This document shows positions 25,727 through 34,732 of a stretch of 64,000 nucleotides of DNA, piece after piece. The stretch's first letter is position 1. The number at the start of each line of letters is the position of its first letter. Below the pieces are notes generated by a model. That model saw only the letters and a program-made list of their open reading frames with translations. It was not told where the DNA came from and ran no database searches. A program made the position numbers and the translations under genes. The stretch spans positions 40,334-104,333 of the forward strand of contig CADAOB010000002.1 in assembly GCA_902789445.1 (NCBI GenBank), in the 5' to 3' direction. This DNA comes from an uncultured Bacteroidia bacterium (lineage in GTDB: Bacteria; Bacteroidota; Bacteroidia; Bacteroidales; UBA932).

Positions 25727-28700
25727 TTACGGGATGATCGGATCGACAGTATCGCCTGTCGGGATGATCACGAAGTTCACGTCGAGGGTCTCGAGGTACT
25801 GGAAGATGCGCTCGAGGTTCTCGCGGGCACCCTTCAGGACTTCCTCCATCGTGGAGAGCTTCTTGTTCTCCTTGTCGAGGTCGGCCTGAGCCTTGGCGAT
25901 GTCGATGTCAGCCTGGCTGTCAGCGCTTTCGAAGTCAGCGATGAGCTTCATGTTGGCGTCGATCGCAGCTTCCTGAGCTTCGATGTCAGCCTTGATGGCG
26001 TCAACGTAAGCCTTACGGGCAGCCTTGTAGTTCTCGATCAACTCGTCATAGTTGGCAGCATCGAGATCTTCGGCATAACCGGCGGCCTTGGCAGCGGCGA
26101 AGTAAGCCGGCTTCAGGGCAGCGATCAGGATCTGGGCGTGAGCGATATCGTCATCGATCTTCTCGTTCTCCTCATACCATTCGTTCAGTTTGGCAGGGAA
26201 TTCAGGGAAGTACTGGTTGGCGAGTTCAAGCTGTTTGCCACCGAGGGTCTCAATCCATTCACCGTCGATCACGTCAACGAGTTCGAACTTGTACTGGATG
26301 GAAGCAACGTCAGGATAGCTGCCGGTGATCTTCTTCAGGCCGTTGATGACGTCTTTGCCGTCAACCTTACGGGTGCCGGTGAATTCCTTCAGGGCAGCCT
26401 GGTACTCATCGTAAGCAGCTTTCTTCTTGTCGTAAGCGGCTTTGTCCTTGTTGTACTGCTCGACAGCCTTGTCGTAAGCCTTCTTGGCAGCAGCAGCAGC
26501 GTCTTCAGCCTGAGCGTCGAACGCAGCGGCAACGGCCTCAACCCAAGCCTGGATCTCGGCGATGTCACCAACGGCCGGGTTCAGCGCGAGCTGATAGAGG
26601 TATTCAGCGTACAGATAGACATTGAGGTCGGTCGGGTCAGCAGCGGTACCGAAGACCACGGAGTCGTCGGAGCCACCGAAGAAGGTCAGGTTGGCAGCCT
26701 TCGGCTGGGTAGCGGCCTTGTCAACAGAACCGAGGATGGCGCCGAGGGCGTTCGTTCCGGTCGGGACATTGGCGGATTCCCAAGCGTTCGGGATGATGAA
26801 CGGCTCGGTGAAGGTAGCGAGGGTGTAGCTCTCGATATCGGTATCGGGGTTGGCCTCGATGGCAGCCTTGATAGCCTTCTCGTCCATGTCGGAAGTGATG
26901 GTACCGGCAGCCGGCCAGGTCTCGTTCCAGTAGCGCTCGTAGCAATCCTGGTAGCCAGCGATCGCATCGTCGACAGCCTTCTTGGCAGCCGTCACGGCAG
27001 CAGAGCTGTACGGAGTATCCATACCGTCGTTCAGCACGAAGTGAGCGTCACCAGCACCCGGAGCGGACTCAGGGACATATTTGTAAAGGGTGTAGAACGC
27101 CTTGCAGTTGTCGTCGTTGATGTTGGCGAGGCTGAAGCTCCAAGGAGCATCGTTGTTGCCGATCTCATTGCCGAAGGTCGTGTTGACCAACTGATAGATG
27201 ATGTGGGCAATCGTCGTATTCTTCGCGGCAAAGTCGCCCTGCGGATCTTTGACAGTCTTGCCGAACTTGGAGTTCTTGTCAGCGAGTTTGGCATAGGTGA
27301 TGTCACGGAAAGCAATGTTCAGGGTGTCACCGATGCCATTGCCATACCAGTAGAACTTACGGTCGAACTGGTCAGCTCCTTCCGGATCCCAAGCATAGTC
27401 GAAGTAGTCCTCACGGGCCTTGGCATAAGCAGCCACGGCGTCAGCGATGCGGACCGAGTCGTTCTTCGACAGGTCGGCGGCGTTCACGGAGTTGAGGGCT
27501 TCCATCAGGGCGTCGACGGCTTTAACCATCTTGTCACCATTGGTTTCCTCAGCGTTCTTGAGGTCGTTGTAAGCTTTGAGGGCGTCAATGTACGGCTGGT
27601 AAGCGAGCAGACCGGCAGCGAGGGTGTCATGGTCAGCCTGCCAAGCGGCGAGGGCCTTGTCGGCAGCTTCGCGAGCCTTCTCAGGATCGGCGGGAACGTC
27701 CGGGTTCAGCACCTTGTCACGGAGCAGCACGGAGACAGCACCGAAGAGACCGTAGTCAGCTTCGTATTTGGTCTTGTCGATGGTGACCTTCTGGGTCTTC
27801 ACATCACCGTATTCGTCACCAAGGATGAATTCCTTCATGGCGATGTTGGCAACCACGTCATAGTTACCTTCAGAGTTGATGAAGATCATCTTGTTCTTCG
27901 GATCAGCCTTGGAGACCGGGGATTCCTGGGTCATGTAGCTGTCGAGGAGATATTCGAACTTGGCATAAGCCGGGGTGGTCTTCTGCTCGAGGGCAGGAAC
28001 GGTAATGGTGTCGTTCAGACCATACTTGGAAGCAGGATAATCTTTCTCCTTCGGAGCTTCGGGGGCTTTGCCAGGATTGGCGACAGCTTCGTGCTCTTCA
28101 ACCCAGGCGTCGATGGCGTCGTTGTAAGCCTTCACACCGTCGTGCACATAGGTCACATAGTAAGCGGCAGCTTCCTGGGTCAGTTCGTGACGGCTGTATT
28201 CAGCAGCGTCAGCAGTAGCCTGATAGGCCTGCAGTTCAGCATTCCAAGCATCCACGTCAGGGAGCTCAGGAACATTCTTGAGGGCCTCTTCGTCTTCGGC
28301 GATGTAACCCTTGGCACGCTCAATGGCGCGGCTGTAGAGGTCAACGAGGTTCTGATAGGAGTGCGTTTCGCTGTCCCAAGCATAGTCCGGATTGTACTGG
28401 CCAATCTCTTTGGCACGTTTGGCATCGGCGAGAGCCTTCTCGGCTTCCATCACCTTGATCTTCTGATCCTGGACTTCTTCCCAGATGGCGAGGTAAGCCT
28501 CGGCAGCACCAAGGACAGCTTCCTTCTCGGCAGCGGTCAGGTCCTGAGCCTGGAGGGCGATGTCGCGGAGGACAACGCGGAGAGCCTCTTCAGCCTGGGC
28601 TTTCTCAGCCTGCTTGTTGATCAGGTCGATCTCGTGCTGCTTGTTGGCGAGCTCCATCTCTTTCTGGATGGCGTCGATCTCAGCTTCGATCTGAGCAGCG

Positions 28701-29023
28701 CGGAGTTCATTCTCCATCGTCTTCTCGGCGATTTCGAGTTCTTTCAGTTCACGCTCCAGAGCCTGCATCTTCGTGTAGGCATCCGTAACAGCCTGCTGAT
28801 GAGCAGCTTCAGCCTGCTTCAGAGCGGCCTCAGCCTGCTTCAGGGCAGCCTCAGCCTCGCGGAGGACACCGTCCTTGCCACGCAGCTGAGAGAGTGCGTC
28901 GTAGTACCGAGCCTTGGCTTCGCGGAGGGCCTTGATGCCTTCCGGCTCAACCTGCTGGATACAGGAAGTGAAAAGACTGCCGGCAGCAATCATAATCACC
29001 AGTGAATAAATAATCTTTTTCAT
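25727..29023 (-). CDS. Giant Ala/Glu/Lys-rich coiled-coil lipoprotein
   Basis: A 1098-residue protein with a lipoprotein signal (cleavage before Cys21 in SLFTSC). Residues about 30-210 are a heptad-rich coiled coil with near-exact repeats (AEAALKQ twice, then AEAAHQQ). A less regular middle (about 215-850) contains two similar YAW-D segments. A second coiled coil follows (about 880-930, KAVEQYNKDKAAYDKKKAAY), and another helical region (about 1000-1080) precedes the acidic tail. No enzyme motif was recognised. The long helices recall stalk regions of surface adhesins, but function is unknown. It is driven by a clear promoter at 29092-29123 and followed by a barrel gene. A periplasm-spanning or surface stalk is inferred only. 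Confidence 0.75.
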   Translation of the reverse strand: MKKIIYSLVIMIAAGSLFTSCIQQVEPEGIKALREAKARYYDALSQLRGKDGVLREAEAALKQAEAALKQAEAAHQQAVTDAYTKMQALERELKELEIAEKTMENELRAAQIEAEIDAIQKEMELANKQHEIDLINKQAEKAQAEEALRVVLRDIALQAQDLTAAEKEAVLGAAEAYLAIWEEVQDQKIKVMEAEKALADAKRAKEIGQYNPDYAWDSETHSYQNLVDLYSRAIERAKGYIAEDEEALKNVPELPDVDAWNAELQAYQATADAAEYSRHELTQEAAAYYVTYVHDGVKAYNDAIDAWVEEHEAVANPGKAPEAPKEKDYPASKYGLNDTITVPALEQKTTPAYAKFEYLLDSYMTQESPVSKADPKNKMIFINSEGNYDVVANIAMKEFILGDEYGDVKTQKVTIDKTKYEADYGLFGAVSVLLRDKVLNPDVPADPEKAREAADKALAAWQADHDTLAAGLLAYQPYIDALKAYNDLKNAEETNGDKMVKAVDALMEALNSVNAADLSKNDSVRIADAVAAYAKAREDYFDYAWDPEGADQFDRKFYWYGNGIGDTLNIAFRDITYAKLADKNSKFGKTVKDPQGDFAAKNTTIAHIIYQLVNTTFGNEIGNNDAPWSFSLANINDDNCKAFYTLYKYVPESAPGAGDAHFVLNDGMDTPYSSAAVTAAKKAVDDAIAGYQDCYERYWNETWPAAGTITSDMDEKAIKAAIEANPDTDIESYTLATFTEPFIIPNAWESANVPTGTNALGAILGSVDKAATQPKAANLTFFGGSDDSVVFGTAADPTDLNVYLYAEYLYQLALNPAVGDIAEIQAWVEAVAAAFDAQAEDAAAAAKKAYDKAVEQYNKDKAAYDKKKAAYDEYQAALKEFTGTRKVDGKDVINGLKKITGSYPDVASIQYKFELVDVIDGEWIETLGGKQLELANQYFPEFPAKLNEWYEENEKIDDDIAHAQILIAALKPAYFAAAKAAGYAEDLDAANYDELIENYKAARKAYVDAIKADIEAQEAAIDANMKLIADFESADSQADIDIAKAQADLDKENKKLSTMEEVLKGARENLERIFQYLETLDVNFVIIPTGDTVDPIIP

Positions 29024-29091
29024 AAAAAAATTTGTTAAGTGTGTTTATTATTTTTGGTTAAACATTAAAATATCTACACAGTTTATCGCCT

Positions 29092-29123
29092 CAAAATTAG
29101 ACAATAATTTTTGATTGTCCAAA
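29092..29123 (-). promoter_or_regulatory. Strong promoter with palindromic spacer for the coiled-coil lipoprotein operon
   Basis: On the minus strand TTTG (29120-29123), a 20-base spacer and TAATTTTG (29092-29099) match the full Bacteroidota consensus. The spacer is itself an inverted repeat, GACAAT-N8-ATTGTC (29100-29119), placed where a repressor could block RNA polymerase. The predicted leader to the ATG at 29023 is about 65 bases and AT-rich. Confidence 0.7.
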
Positions 29124-29134
29124 TTTTAGGGGAA

Positions 29135-29157
29135 TTTTTCAACGGATTGTTGAAAAA
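29135..29157 (-). terminator. AT-rich stem-loop after the PpiD-like gene
   Basis: A perfect 9-bp inverted repeat TTTTTCAAC/GTTGAAAAA with a 5-base loop, three bases beyond the PpiD-like stop. It may end that transcript, though the stem is weak in GC and the U-run is short. The arms also match the TTTTCAACA words counted as DnaA-box-like at 40 kb, so a protein-binding role is an alternative. Confidence 0.4.
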
Positions 29158-29160
29158 ATG

Positions 29161-31215
29161 TTAAAAAAATCGGGCTCGGTTATCTTTAATATCTGCTTCA
29201 TTGGCAATTACACGTTGCAGCACATTGGTGTGATAAGCCGCCTTGCGCGAAAGCTGGGTCGCCGCATCTGCGTCGGAGAAGAAACTTCCCGTGCTACGGT
29301 CCATCACCTCAAACACATAGACACCGATTGCACCGCCTACGCTCTGGATGGTTCCCTGGGGCGCAGCCGCGACGGCTCCGATGAAAGCGGGGTCGTTCTG
29401 GCCGTACTGAACCGATCCGAAGGAGAGGCCGGGCGCATGGCTGACAGTGGTCCCAAGCTTTTCGGCAATCTGCTCAAGCGAATTCAGGCCGGCAATCTCG
29501 CCACGGACTTCTTCCAGCCGTTTTTCCACGCTCTTGCGTGAAGACAGCAGCATGCGGATCTGCGTGGCAGCCTCGTTGATGTCGGTGTAACCTTCCTTGC
29601 GGGTCTTTGTCACGGCCGTGACAAAGTAGTACTTGTTATCGACGATCTTCAGGTCGGACACGTCGCCCGCCTTGGTTTTCTTGTCAAATACCCACGAAAC
29701 AACCTCCCGGGCGTTGTCGGCAGGGCCGATCCGACGGTTGGCCTCAACCATATTATTAATAGGTATGACCGGCAGATCCTGTTCCTGGGCAATCCGCTGG
29801 AAGTTGGCCAGCTTGCCGCCGCAGGCATCCGCGAACTCCACCGCCTTCATCTGGAAGTCGCGATACGTCTCGTCGGAAGGAAGGACGCGCTTGAGGAGCG
29901 TGGCGATCTGCACCTTGCGCTGCGGCTTGGTGCGCTGGTCGACGTAGAGGGCGAAAATGGTCTGCGCCGCAACACTCTTTACCTTGAAGACCTTCTGCGC
30001 CGCATCGAAGACCGGCGTCAGGTCCGTGAGATTATTGGACATCAGGCCTTCCTGCGTAACCCAGCCCAGTTCGCTGAACTGCGCCACATCGGTCTTCCGG
30101 AGCTGCTCGGCCACGAAAGCGTCGGCATCGGCTTCCTGCGAAAGGGCGAATACCTTATAATATACATGGGCGCTGTCGGCCATCATCTTGACATCGTTGA
30201 CACGCATGGCGGCGTAAGCATCGTCTTCCGTGCGGACAGGGCTGACCGTACCGACCGGCTCATGGAAAGCCGTCTGCTGGAATTCCGGCATGACGGAGAG
30301 CTGGTCCTCGGTGAAATAGTACGGATTGAACTTGTTGTCAGAATGGAGGGTGACAAAGCTCTTCAGATTGTCGGCAGTGGCGAATTCAGCCAGCAGTTCG
30401 TCGAACTCTTCTTTCGTATCGGCGAAATCCTGGGCTGAAGGTACCACTTCCCACATCACATATTCGATGTCGCGGTTGGCCGGCTGCTTGTACTGTTCCT
30501 TATGCTCGTTATAGTAACTGCGGATCTCATCACTGCTGACCGTAATCGTAGTATCGGAATACGTGATCGGGGAAAAAACGAAATCCACGTCTGCCGTCAC
30601 ATTGCTCTCGTTCATCAGGCGGTTCTTTTCAAGATCCGTCAGGAAATCACTTTTCTCGACCAGGGATGCATATTTGGCAAAAAGACGCTCGCGATAGACA
30701 TTTTCTTCGAGGAAGGACCAGAGGTTGGCATACTGACCGGTCTCATCGGCATCGATGGTCTGGACGAAATTGGCCAGGGCTTCCCGGCTGAAACTTCCGT
30801 TCTGGTCGTTGAAGAGACCCTGCTGCAGGAGCACCGGGGAGATGTCTTTGCCCTGCGTAAGGTCCAGCATTTCTTCCTCACCGACAGCAAGACCGGCAGC
30901 ACCGGCCTTCGGGATGAGGACTTCATTTTCGAAGATCGACTGCCAGGCTGCATCGCGCAGCTGGGACTGCTGCTCTTCCGAAGAAGGGTTCTGGCCCATC
31001 ATCTTGGCAATCTCGGTGTAGGTGTTGAGTTGTTCGTAGAACTCCTTGTATGAAACGGACTTGCCGTTCATGGAACCTACTTTGTTGTCTGAGGAGAAAC
31101 GGTCCGCGGCGGACCTGAGTGTCTGAGGATCAATGATGAACGACAACAAGGCCAGCGCTACGAGAACCGTGATCAAAATTCCGAATTTGACGCGAATTTT
31201 CTCTAATACCGCCAT
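29161..31215 (-). CDS. ppiD: PpiD/SurA-type periplasmic folding factor
   Basis: A 684-residue membrane-anchored chaperone. One N-terminal membrane segment (FGILITVLVALALLSFII, residues 11-28) is followed by a SurA-N-like helical region (SMNGKSVSYKEFYEQLNTY) and, further on, a parvulin-like region in which FSELGWVTQEGLMS (near residue 385) matches the G-[DE]-LGW signature. PpiD anchors to the inner membrane at the Sec translocon and helps folding of exported proteins; peptidyl-prolyl isomerase activity is often weak or absent. It follows lptC after 137 bases, with its own promoter at 31282-31289. Family certain, enzymatic activity not. Confidence 0.87.
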   Translation of the reverse strand: MAVLEKIRVKFGILITVLVALALLSFIIDPQTLRSAADRFSSDNKVGSMNGKSVSYKEFYEQLNTYTEIAKMMGQNPSSEEQQSQLRDAAWQSIFENEVLIPKAGAAGLAVGEEEMLDLTQGKDISPVLLQQGLFNDQNGSFSREALANFVQTIDADETGQYANLWSFLEENVYRERLFAKYASLVEKSDFLTDLEKNRLMNESNVTADVDFVFSPITYSDTTITVSSDEIRSYYNEHKEQYKQPANRDIEYVMWEVVPSAQDFADTKEEFDELLAEFATADNLKSFVTLHSDNKFNPYYFTEDQLSVMPEFQQTAFHEPVGTVSPVRTEDDAYAAMRVNDVKMMADSAHVYYKVFALSQEADADAFVAEQLRKTDVAQFSELGWVTQEGLMSNNLTDLTPVFDAAQKVFKVKSVAAQTIFALYVDQRTKPQRKVQIATLLKRVLPSDETYRDFQMKAVEFADACGGKLANFQRIAQEQDLPVIPINNMVEANRRIGPADNAREVVSWVFDKKTKAGDVSDLKIVDNKYYFVTAVTKTRKEGYTDINEAATQIRMLLSSRKSVEKRLEEVRGEIAGLNSLEQIAEKLGTTVSHAPGLSFGSVQYGQNDPAFIGAVAAAPQGTIQSVGGAIGVYVFEVMDRSTGSFFSDADAATQLSRKAAYHTNVLQRVIANEADIKDNRARFF

Positions 31216-31281
31216 TTTACGTTTAGTTTTAGTTATTAATTTTTATCTACTTTTCCATTAGGCCCTTTGCGGGACGAGGTG

Positions 31282-31289
31282 CAAAAGTA
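31282..31289 (-). promoter_or_regulatory. Promoter -7 box for the PpiD-like gene
   Basis: Reads TACTTTTG on the minus strand, with a TTTG about 22 bases upstream, and lies 66 bases before the ATG at 31215. It gives the gene its own transcription start apart from lptC. Confidence 0.55.
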
Positions 31290-31352
31290 CACAAAAATCA
31301 GATAATAGATGCAAAAAGGGGGTAAAACGTTGCGTTGGAAAATGCAAAAATT

Positions 31353-31985
31353 TCAATTTTTTTTGCGCGAAGGACCCATTGTATTGACGGTATCGACGAA
31401 ACGGTAGGTGGAATCCCGGTCCACGGCATACCAGTCGAAAGGCCGCAGGATAACGGAATTGCGCGCCCTTTCGTCGGATGTCATCCCGAATCCCTGCATC
31501 AGGCCGCTGTCGTTGGTGAGCTTGACGTAGCAGTCGGTATAGATCTGATGTTCTTCCTTGTTCCAGTAGATGGTGTCCGTCTCCATCCGCTCACCTTTTA
31601 TATGGTTGGTAACCACGACGTTACCAAAAGCACTCCAGGATTCCTGGCCTTCGGTGGTCACGTGCCGGGCCTGGTCGGCGATGATCGTGGTCTCCAGCTG
31701 GCCGTTTTCGGTGTAAGCATCGACGAAGAAGCCGTCGGTATAGAGTTCGTAGGACTGGACGATCGAGTCTTTCTCGAAATTGTAACGTTTCATCAGCGGT
31801 GCCCGCATCCGCATTTCCGCCTCGCCGAGATTGGTCTGCAGGATCTGCATGTCGTGCACGACCTGGACCGGCGTCTGTTCGAAATCGAAATTCTCTTCTC
31901 CCGCTTCCTTGCAGGAAAACAACAGGATGGCCGCCGCAAAGGCGACGGCCACCCGTTGAAATCTGTTATGAATCTGTCTGTTCAA
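31353..31985 (-). CDS. lptC: LptC-like LPS-export lipoprotein
   Basis: A 210-residue protein with an N-terminal lipoprotein signal (AAILLFSC, Cys25) and a beta-rich LptC/OstA-like domain (residues about 35-190; typical phrases are LYTDGFFVDAYTENGQLETTIIADQAR and FGNVVVTNHIKGERMETDTIYWN). LptC links the LptBFG transporter to LptA/LptD in carrying LPS across the periplasm. The start appears to be TTG, immediately after the stop codon of the TPR gene; no in-frame ATG precedes the signal peptide. It is the last gene of the FadL-like, TPR, lptC cluster found in many Bacteroidota. Confidence 0.86.
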   Translation of the reverse strand: MNRQIHNRFQRVAVAFAAAILLFSCKEAGEENFDFEQTPVQVVHDMQILQTNLGEAEMRMRAPLMKRYNFEKDSIVQSYELYTDGFFVDAYTENGQLETTIIADQARHVTTEGQESWSAFGNVVVTNHIKGERMETDTIYWNKEEHQIYTDCYVKLTNDSGLMQGFGMTSDERARNSVILRPFDWYAVDRDSTYRFVDTVNTMGPSRKKN

Positions 31986-33299
31986 TTACTTGTTGGTACG
32001 GACGGTCGTGCTCTCGGTCATGCCGCCGCAGCTGACGGTATAGCGGCTGCCGTCGGTGATGTCGAGGAAGAAGGCATCCTCGGTCTTCGGGAAGTAACGC
32101 CGGTACTGGGCTGCCAGCGAGTTGGCGTCGTCTGCCACGGAAGGATCGGCAGCAGCAGCGCGCTGCAGGTAGTCCACGGCCACCCAGAAGTTGGCACGGC
32201 TGTTGACTTCGTCACCGCCGCATTTCTGGCCACCCCAGACGGTACCGATCAGCAGGTAAGCTTTGCCGCGGTAAGACTCGTCGAGTTCAGCAGCCTCTTT
32301 GGCCTTGGCGACAGCCGGAGCGGCCTTGCCGCATTTCTTGAAGTAGTAGGTCGCCAGTTCGAAGGTGTATTCCGCCTTGGTGGCGATATCGTCCGGATTG
32401 ACCAGGCTGATGGCGCGCTCGAGGGCTTCAGCGGCCTTGGTGTTCTCGTCACGCGAAGAATACAGGCGGTAGAGACCGTAAACCGAACTGGCCGTCGGAT
32501 TGATCTCGTTGAGGGCGACGATCGACTGCAGGAAGAGCTCCGTGTTCATGCACTCGCTCTTGGAGAGCATCTTGACCATGTTGGTCAGGAGGGCTTCGTC
32601 ACTCGGATTGGCCTGGAAACGCGGGGTGTAGAGGGCGACCAGGTTGTCGCAGGAAGCCACGCCGCTGTCGATCAGCAGGCTTTCGACATCCTGCTTGGCG
32701 CTGCGGTATTCCGGATCGTTGCTCTTGTCAATCTTTTCGTCGAGATAGCCGGAAATCTTGGTGTAGTTGTTCATCACGCCTTCGGCGTCCAGTTTCTGGT
32801 TGCGGTACATCTCGACCGCCGCCTTCATCTGGGTGACAAATGCCACAGGACGGGCTTCGCCCTTGATCTTGTCAAGGACGTCCAGCAGATAAGTATACTG
32901 CGCCTCATAGTCTGATCCCAGATAGTTGGCCACGTCAACGGCTTTGTTGTCCAGGCTCTTGACGGCGTAATTCGGATAATTGGCAGCACGCACGTCACTC
33001 AGCATCAGCAGGGTATCGACCAGTTGGCGGTAGCGGACAGGATCCTTGCGGTTCTTGTTGATCTCGTAGCGGATGATTGTCTGACCATAGATGAGCATGT
33101 TCTGGCTCGCCGTGGGCGGGCAGAGACTGAATGCCTTCCTCCAGAACGGAGCCGCTTCCTCGTAATTCTTCTGTTTGTAAAGCTCCTGGTAGTAGGAGAG
33201 ATACTTCGTGCACTCGGCACTGTCTTTTCCGAATCGTCCCTGAGCGAAAGTCGGTACGGCAAGCACCAGGGTCATCAGGATGATGGCAATCTTTTTCAT
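31986..33299 (-). CDS. Secreted TPR-repeat protein
   Basis: A 437-residue protein with a signal peptide (MKKIAIILMTLVLAVPTFA) and tetratricopeptide-like helical pairs, clearest at residues 20-50 (YYQELYKQKNYEEAAPFWRKAFSL), 270-320 (ENTKAAEALERAISLVNP) and 350-400. TPR scaffolds mediate protein contacts, here in the periplasm or at the outer membrane. Its constant place between an OmpP1/FadL-like barrel and lptC suggests a role in envelope assembly, but this is inference. The ATG at 33299 was chosen because it begins the signal peptide; an upstream ATG would add 20 residues from the promoter region. lptC starts directly after its stop. Confidence 0.78.
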   Translation of the reverse strand: MKKIAIILMTLVLAVPTFAQGRFGKDSAECTKYLSYYQELYKQKNYEEAAPFWRKAFSLCPPTASQNMLIYGQTIIRYEINKNRKDPVRYRQLVDTLLMLSDVRAANYPNYAVKSLDNKAVDVANYLGSDYEAQYTYLLDVLDKIKGEARPVAFVTQMKAAVEMYRNQKLDAEGVMNNYTKISGYLDEKIDKSNDPEYRSAKQDVESLLIDSGVASCDNLVALYTPRFQANPSDEALLTNMVKMLSKSECMNTELFLQSIVALNEINPTASSVYGLYRLYSSRDENTKAAEALERAISLVNPDDIATKAEYTFELATYYFKKCGKAAPAVAKAKEAAELDESYRGKAYLLIGTVWGGQKCGGDEVNSRANFWVAVDYLQRAAAADPSVADDANSLAAQYRRYFPKTEDAFFLDITDGSRYTVSCGGMTESTTVRTNK

Positions 33300-33331
33300 C
33301 GTTATCGTGTTTAGTGGCAAAATTAGCAAAT

Positions 33332-34675
33332 TTAGTTGTACAATGTAGGGATGAACCAAATATCGTGCAAATTGAACGAAAGCGTGAATAAAAAATAACG
33401 TTCGCGGACCAGATTGTTCTTCAAAGTGCCCCGCTGGCCGAGTTCAAGACCCACATTGATGCTGTTGTAATAGCGGAAAACCGGGATGCCCACGCCCGCC
33501 GTGATGCCGGTCGCGGCAATCTGGCTTCCGTTCAGGCAGAGGTGGGAGAGTTCATGATAAACGCCTGCCCGGTAGGTGAGCCGGCGCAGCCAGTGGCCGC
33601 GGCGCACATCATAACGGTTGGGCGTAATCTCGAAACCACCACGGAAACTCTGGGCGACGCCCGTTGCAAAATCAACACCCGGATAGCCGCCGAAATCGAT
33701 GCCGTTCCAGTCGGCGCGCGTATAGTCGAATCCGACCATCCACTTGTCCGCCCCGCGGATCGTGATGCCTGCACCCAGTTCCGCGGGCATGCGGTAGCTG
33801 TCGAGGGTGCCTGTCCGGCTGATGATGGTATCGGTCACAGTGGATGTCTCTCCGTAGGCATAGCGTGTCTCTTCACCCCGCAGGCGTGTCGGAAGCGTAT
33901 AGGTGAGGCCGATGACCGCACTGGTCGTATTGGAAAAAGGCTGCTCATACTGCAGGCCGAATTTTCCGCCGAAGCAGCTCACGTTGTAGCGCCAGCCGGA
34001 AGACAGGGAGCGATAGGACGAACTGCTGCGGAACGTAGCGGAACTGTTGCGGTCGATCTTGCCGAAATAATAATCGGCGTCCGCACCCAGGCTGAGCCGC
34101 TTCCACAGGGTCACGCCCGCACCCAGGAAAACCTGGTAGATGCCGCCCGAACCTTCCTTCGTATAGCGGATATCCCCTGCCTCGGCAATCAGCGCGTCAG
34201 AGGTTTCGTCCGCCTGGAACTTGTACGATACGGTGCTGTAGGGTGCGATGCCCAGCTTGAAGGCACCCGCACGGGCGATAGGCAGCGACACCGCGACATG
34301 ATGCATGTTGAAGGTGTTGTTGCCGGACTTCAGGACGCCCGAGGCCGTTTCACTGAGCGAAGTGGCGGCGTTTCCCTGATAGAGCACGTTGCGGTTCTCC
34401 AGACCGAAGTCCATCATGAAGGACTTGGCTTCCCGCGCCGTGATTCCGGCAGGATTGAGCAGATTCATGTATCGGACGTTGCGGTCTCCGATCCCGATGC
34501 CGCCCATCGAAAGATTATAGCTCGTCCCCTGCCGGATCAGGTCTCCGATTCCGAAAAGGGAATAGGGCGAAAAACCGTTTCCGGCTACAGGGTCCTGGGC
34601 CCGGGCGGGCTGGATGGCCGCTGTCAGCAGGAAGGCCGCAAGGGCCGCAAGCAGTATCTTTGTCTTCTTTACCAT
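33332..34675 (-). CDS. OmpP1/FadL-like outer-membrane protein
   Basis: A 447-residue exported barrel. The signal peptide (VKKTKILLAALAAFLLTAAIQPARA) is followed by a FadL-like N-terminal plug region (GNGFSPYSLFGIGDLIRQGTSYNLSMGGIG, then NLLNPAGI) and many amphipathic strands ending in FTLSFNLHDIWFIP. FadL proteins pass hydrophobic compounds through the outer membrane, but the Bacteroidota group next to TPR and lptC genes has no known substrate. The ATG at 34675 is chosen because it sits at the basic start of the signal peptide, downstream of a TACCTTTG promoter box. The TPR gene follows after 32 bases. Confidence 0.78.
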   Translation of the reverse strand: MVKKTKILLAALAAFLLTAAIQPARAQDPVAGNGFSPYSLFGIGDLIRQGTSYNLSMGGIGIGDRNVRYMNLLNPAGITAREAKSFMMDFGLENRNVLYQGNAATSLSETASGVLKSGNNTFNMHHVAVSLPIARAGAFKLGIAPYSTVSYKFQADETSDALIAEAGDIRYTKEGSGGIYQVFLGAGVTLWKRLSLGADADYYFGKIDRNSSATFRSSSSYRSLSSGWRYNVSCFGGKFGLQYEQPFSNTTSAVIGLTYTLPTRLRGEETRYAYGETSTVTDTIISRTGTLDSYRMPAELGAGITIRGADKWMVGFDYTRADWNGIDFGGYPGVDFATGVAQSFRGGFEITPNRYDVRRGHWLRRLTYRAGVYHELSHLCLNGSQIAATGITAGVGIPVFRYYNSINVGLELGQRGTLKNNLVRERYFLFTLSFNLHDIWFIPTLYN

Positions 34676-34699
34676 ACTGTTTTTTGCGCGTGCGAAATG

Positions 34700-34732
34700 C
34701 AAAGGTAGTAAAAATTCAAAGATTATACCAAA
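34700..34732 (-). promoter_or_regulatory. Promoter for the FadL-like/TPR/lptC cluster
   Basis: On the minus strand a TTTG (34729-34732), 21 bases and TACCTTTG (34700-34707) fit the consensus. The -33 word lies inside the last codons of mfd, and the ATG at 34675 is 24 bases beyond the -7 box. Confidence 0.5.
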
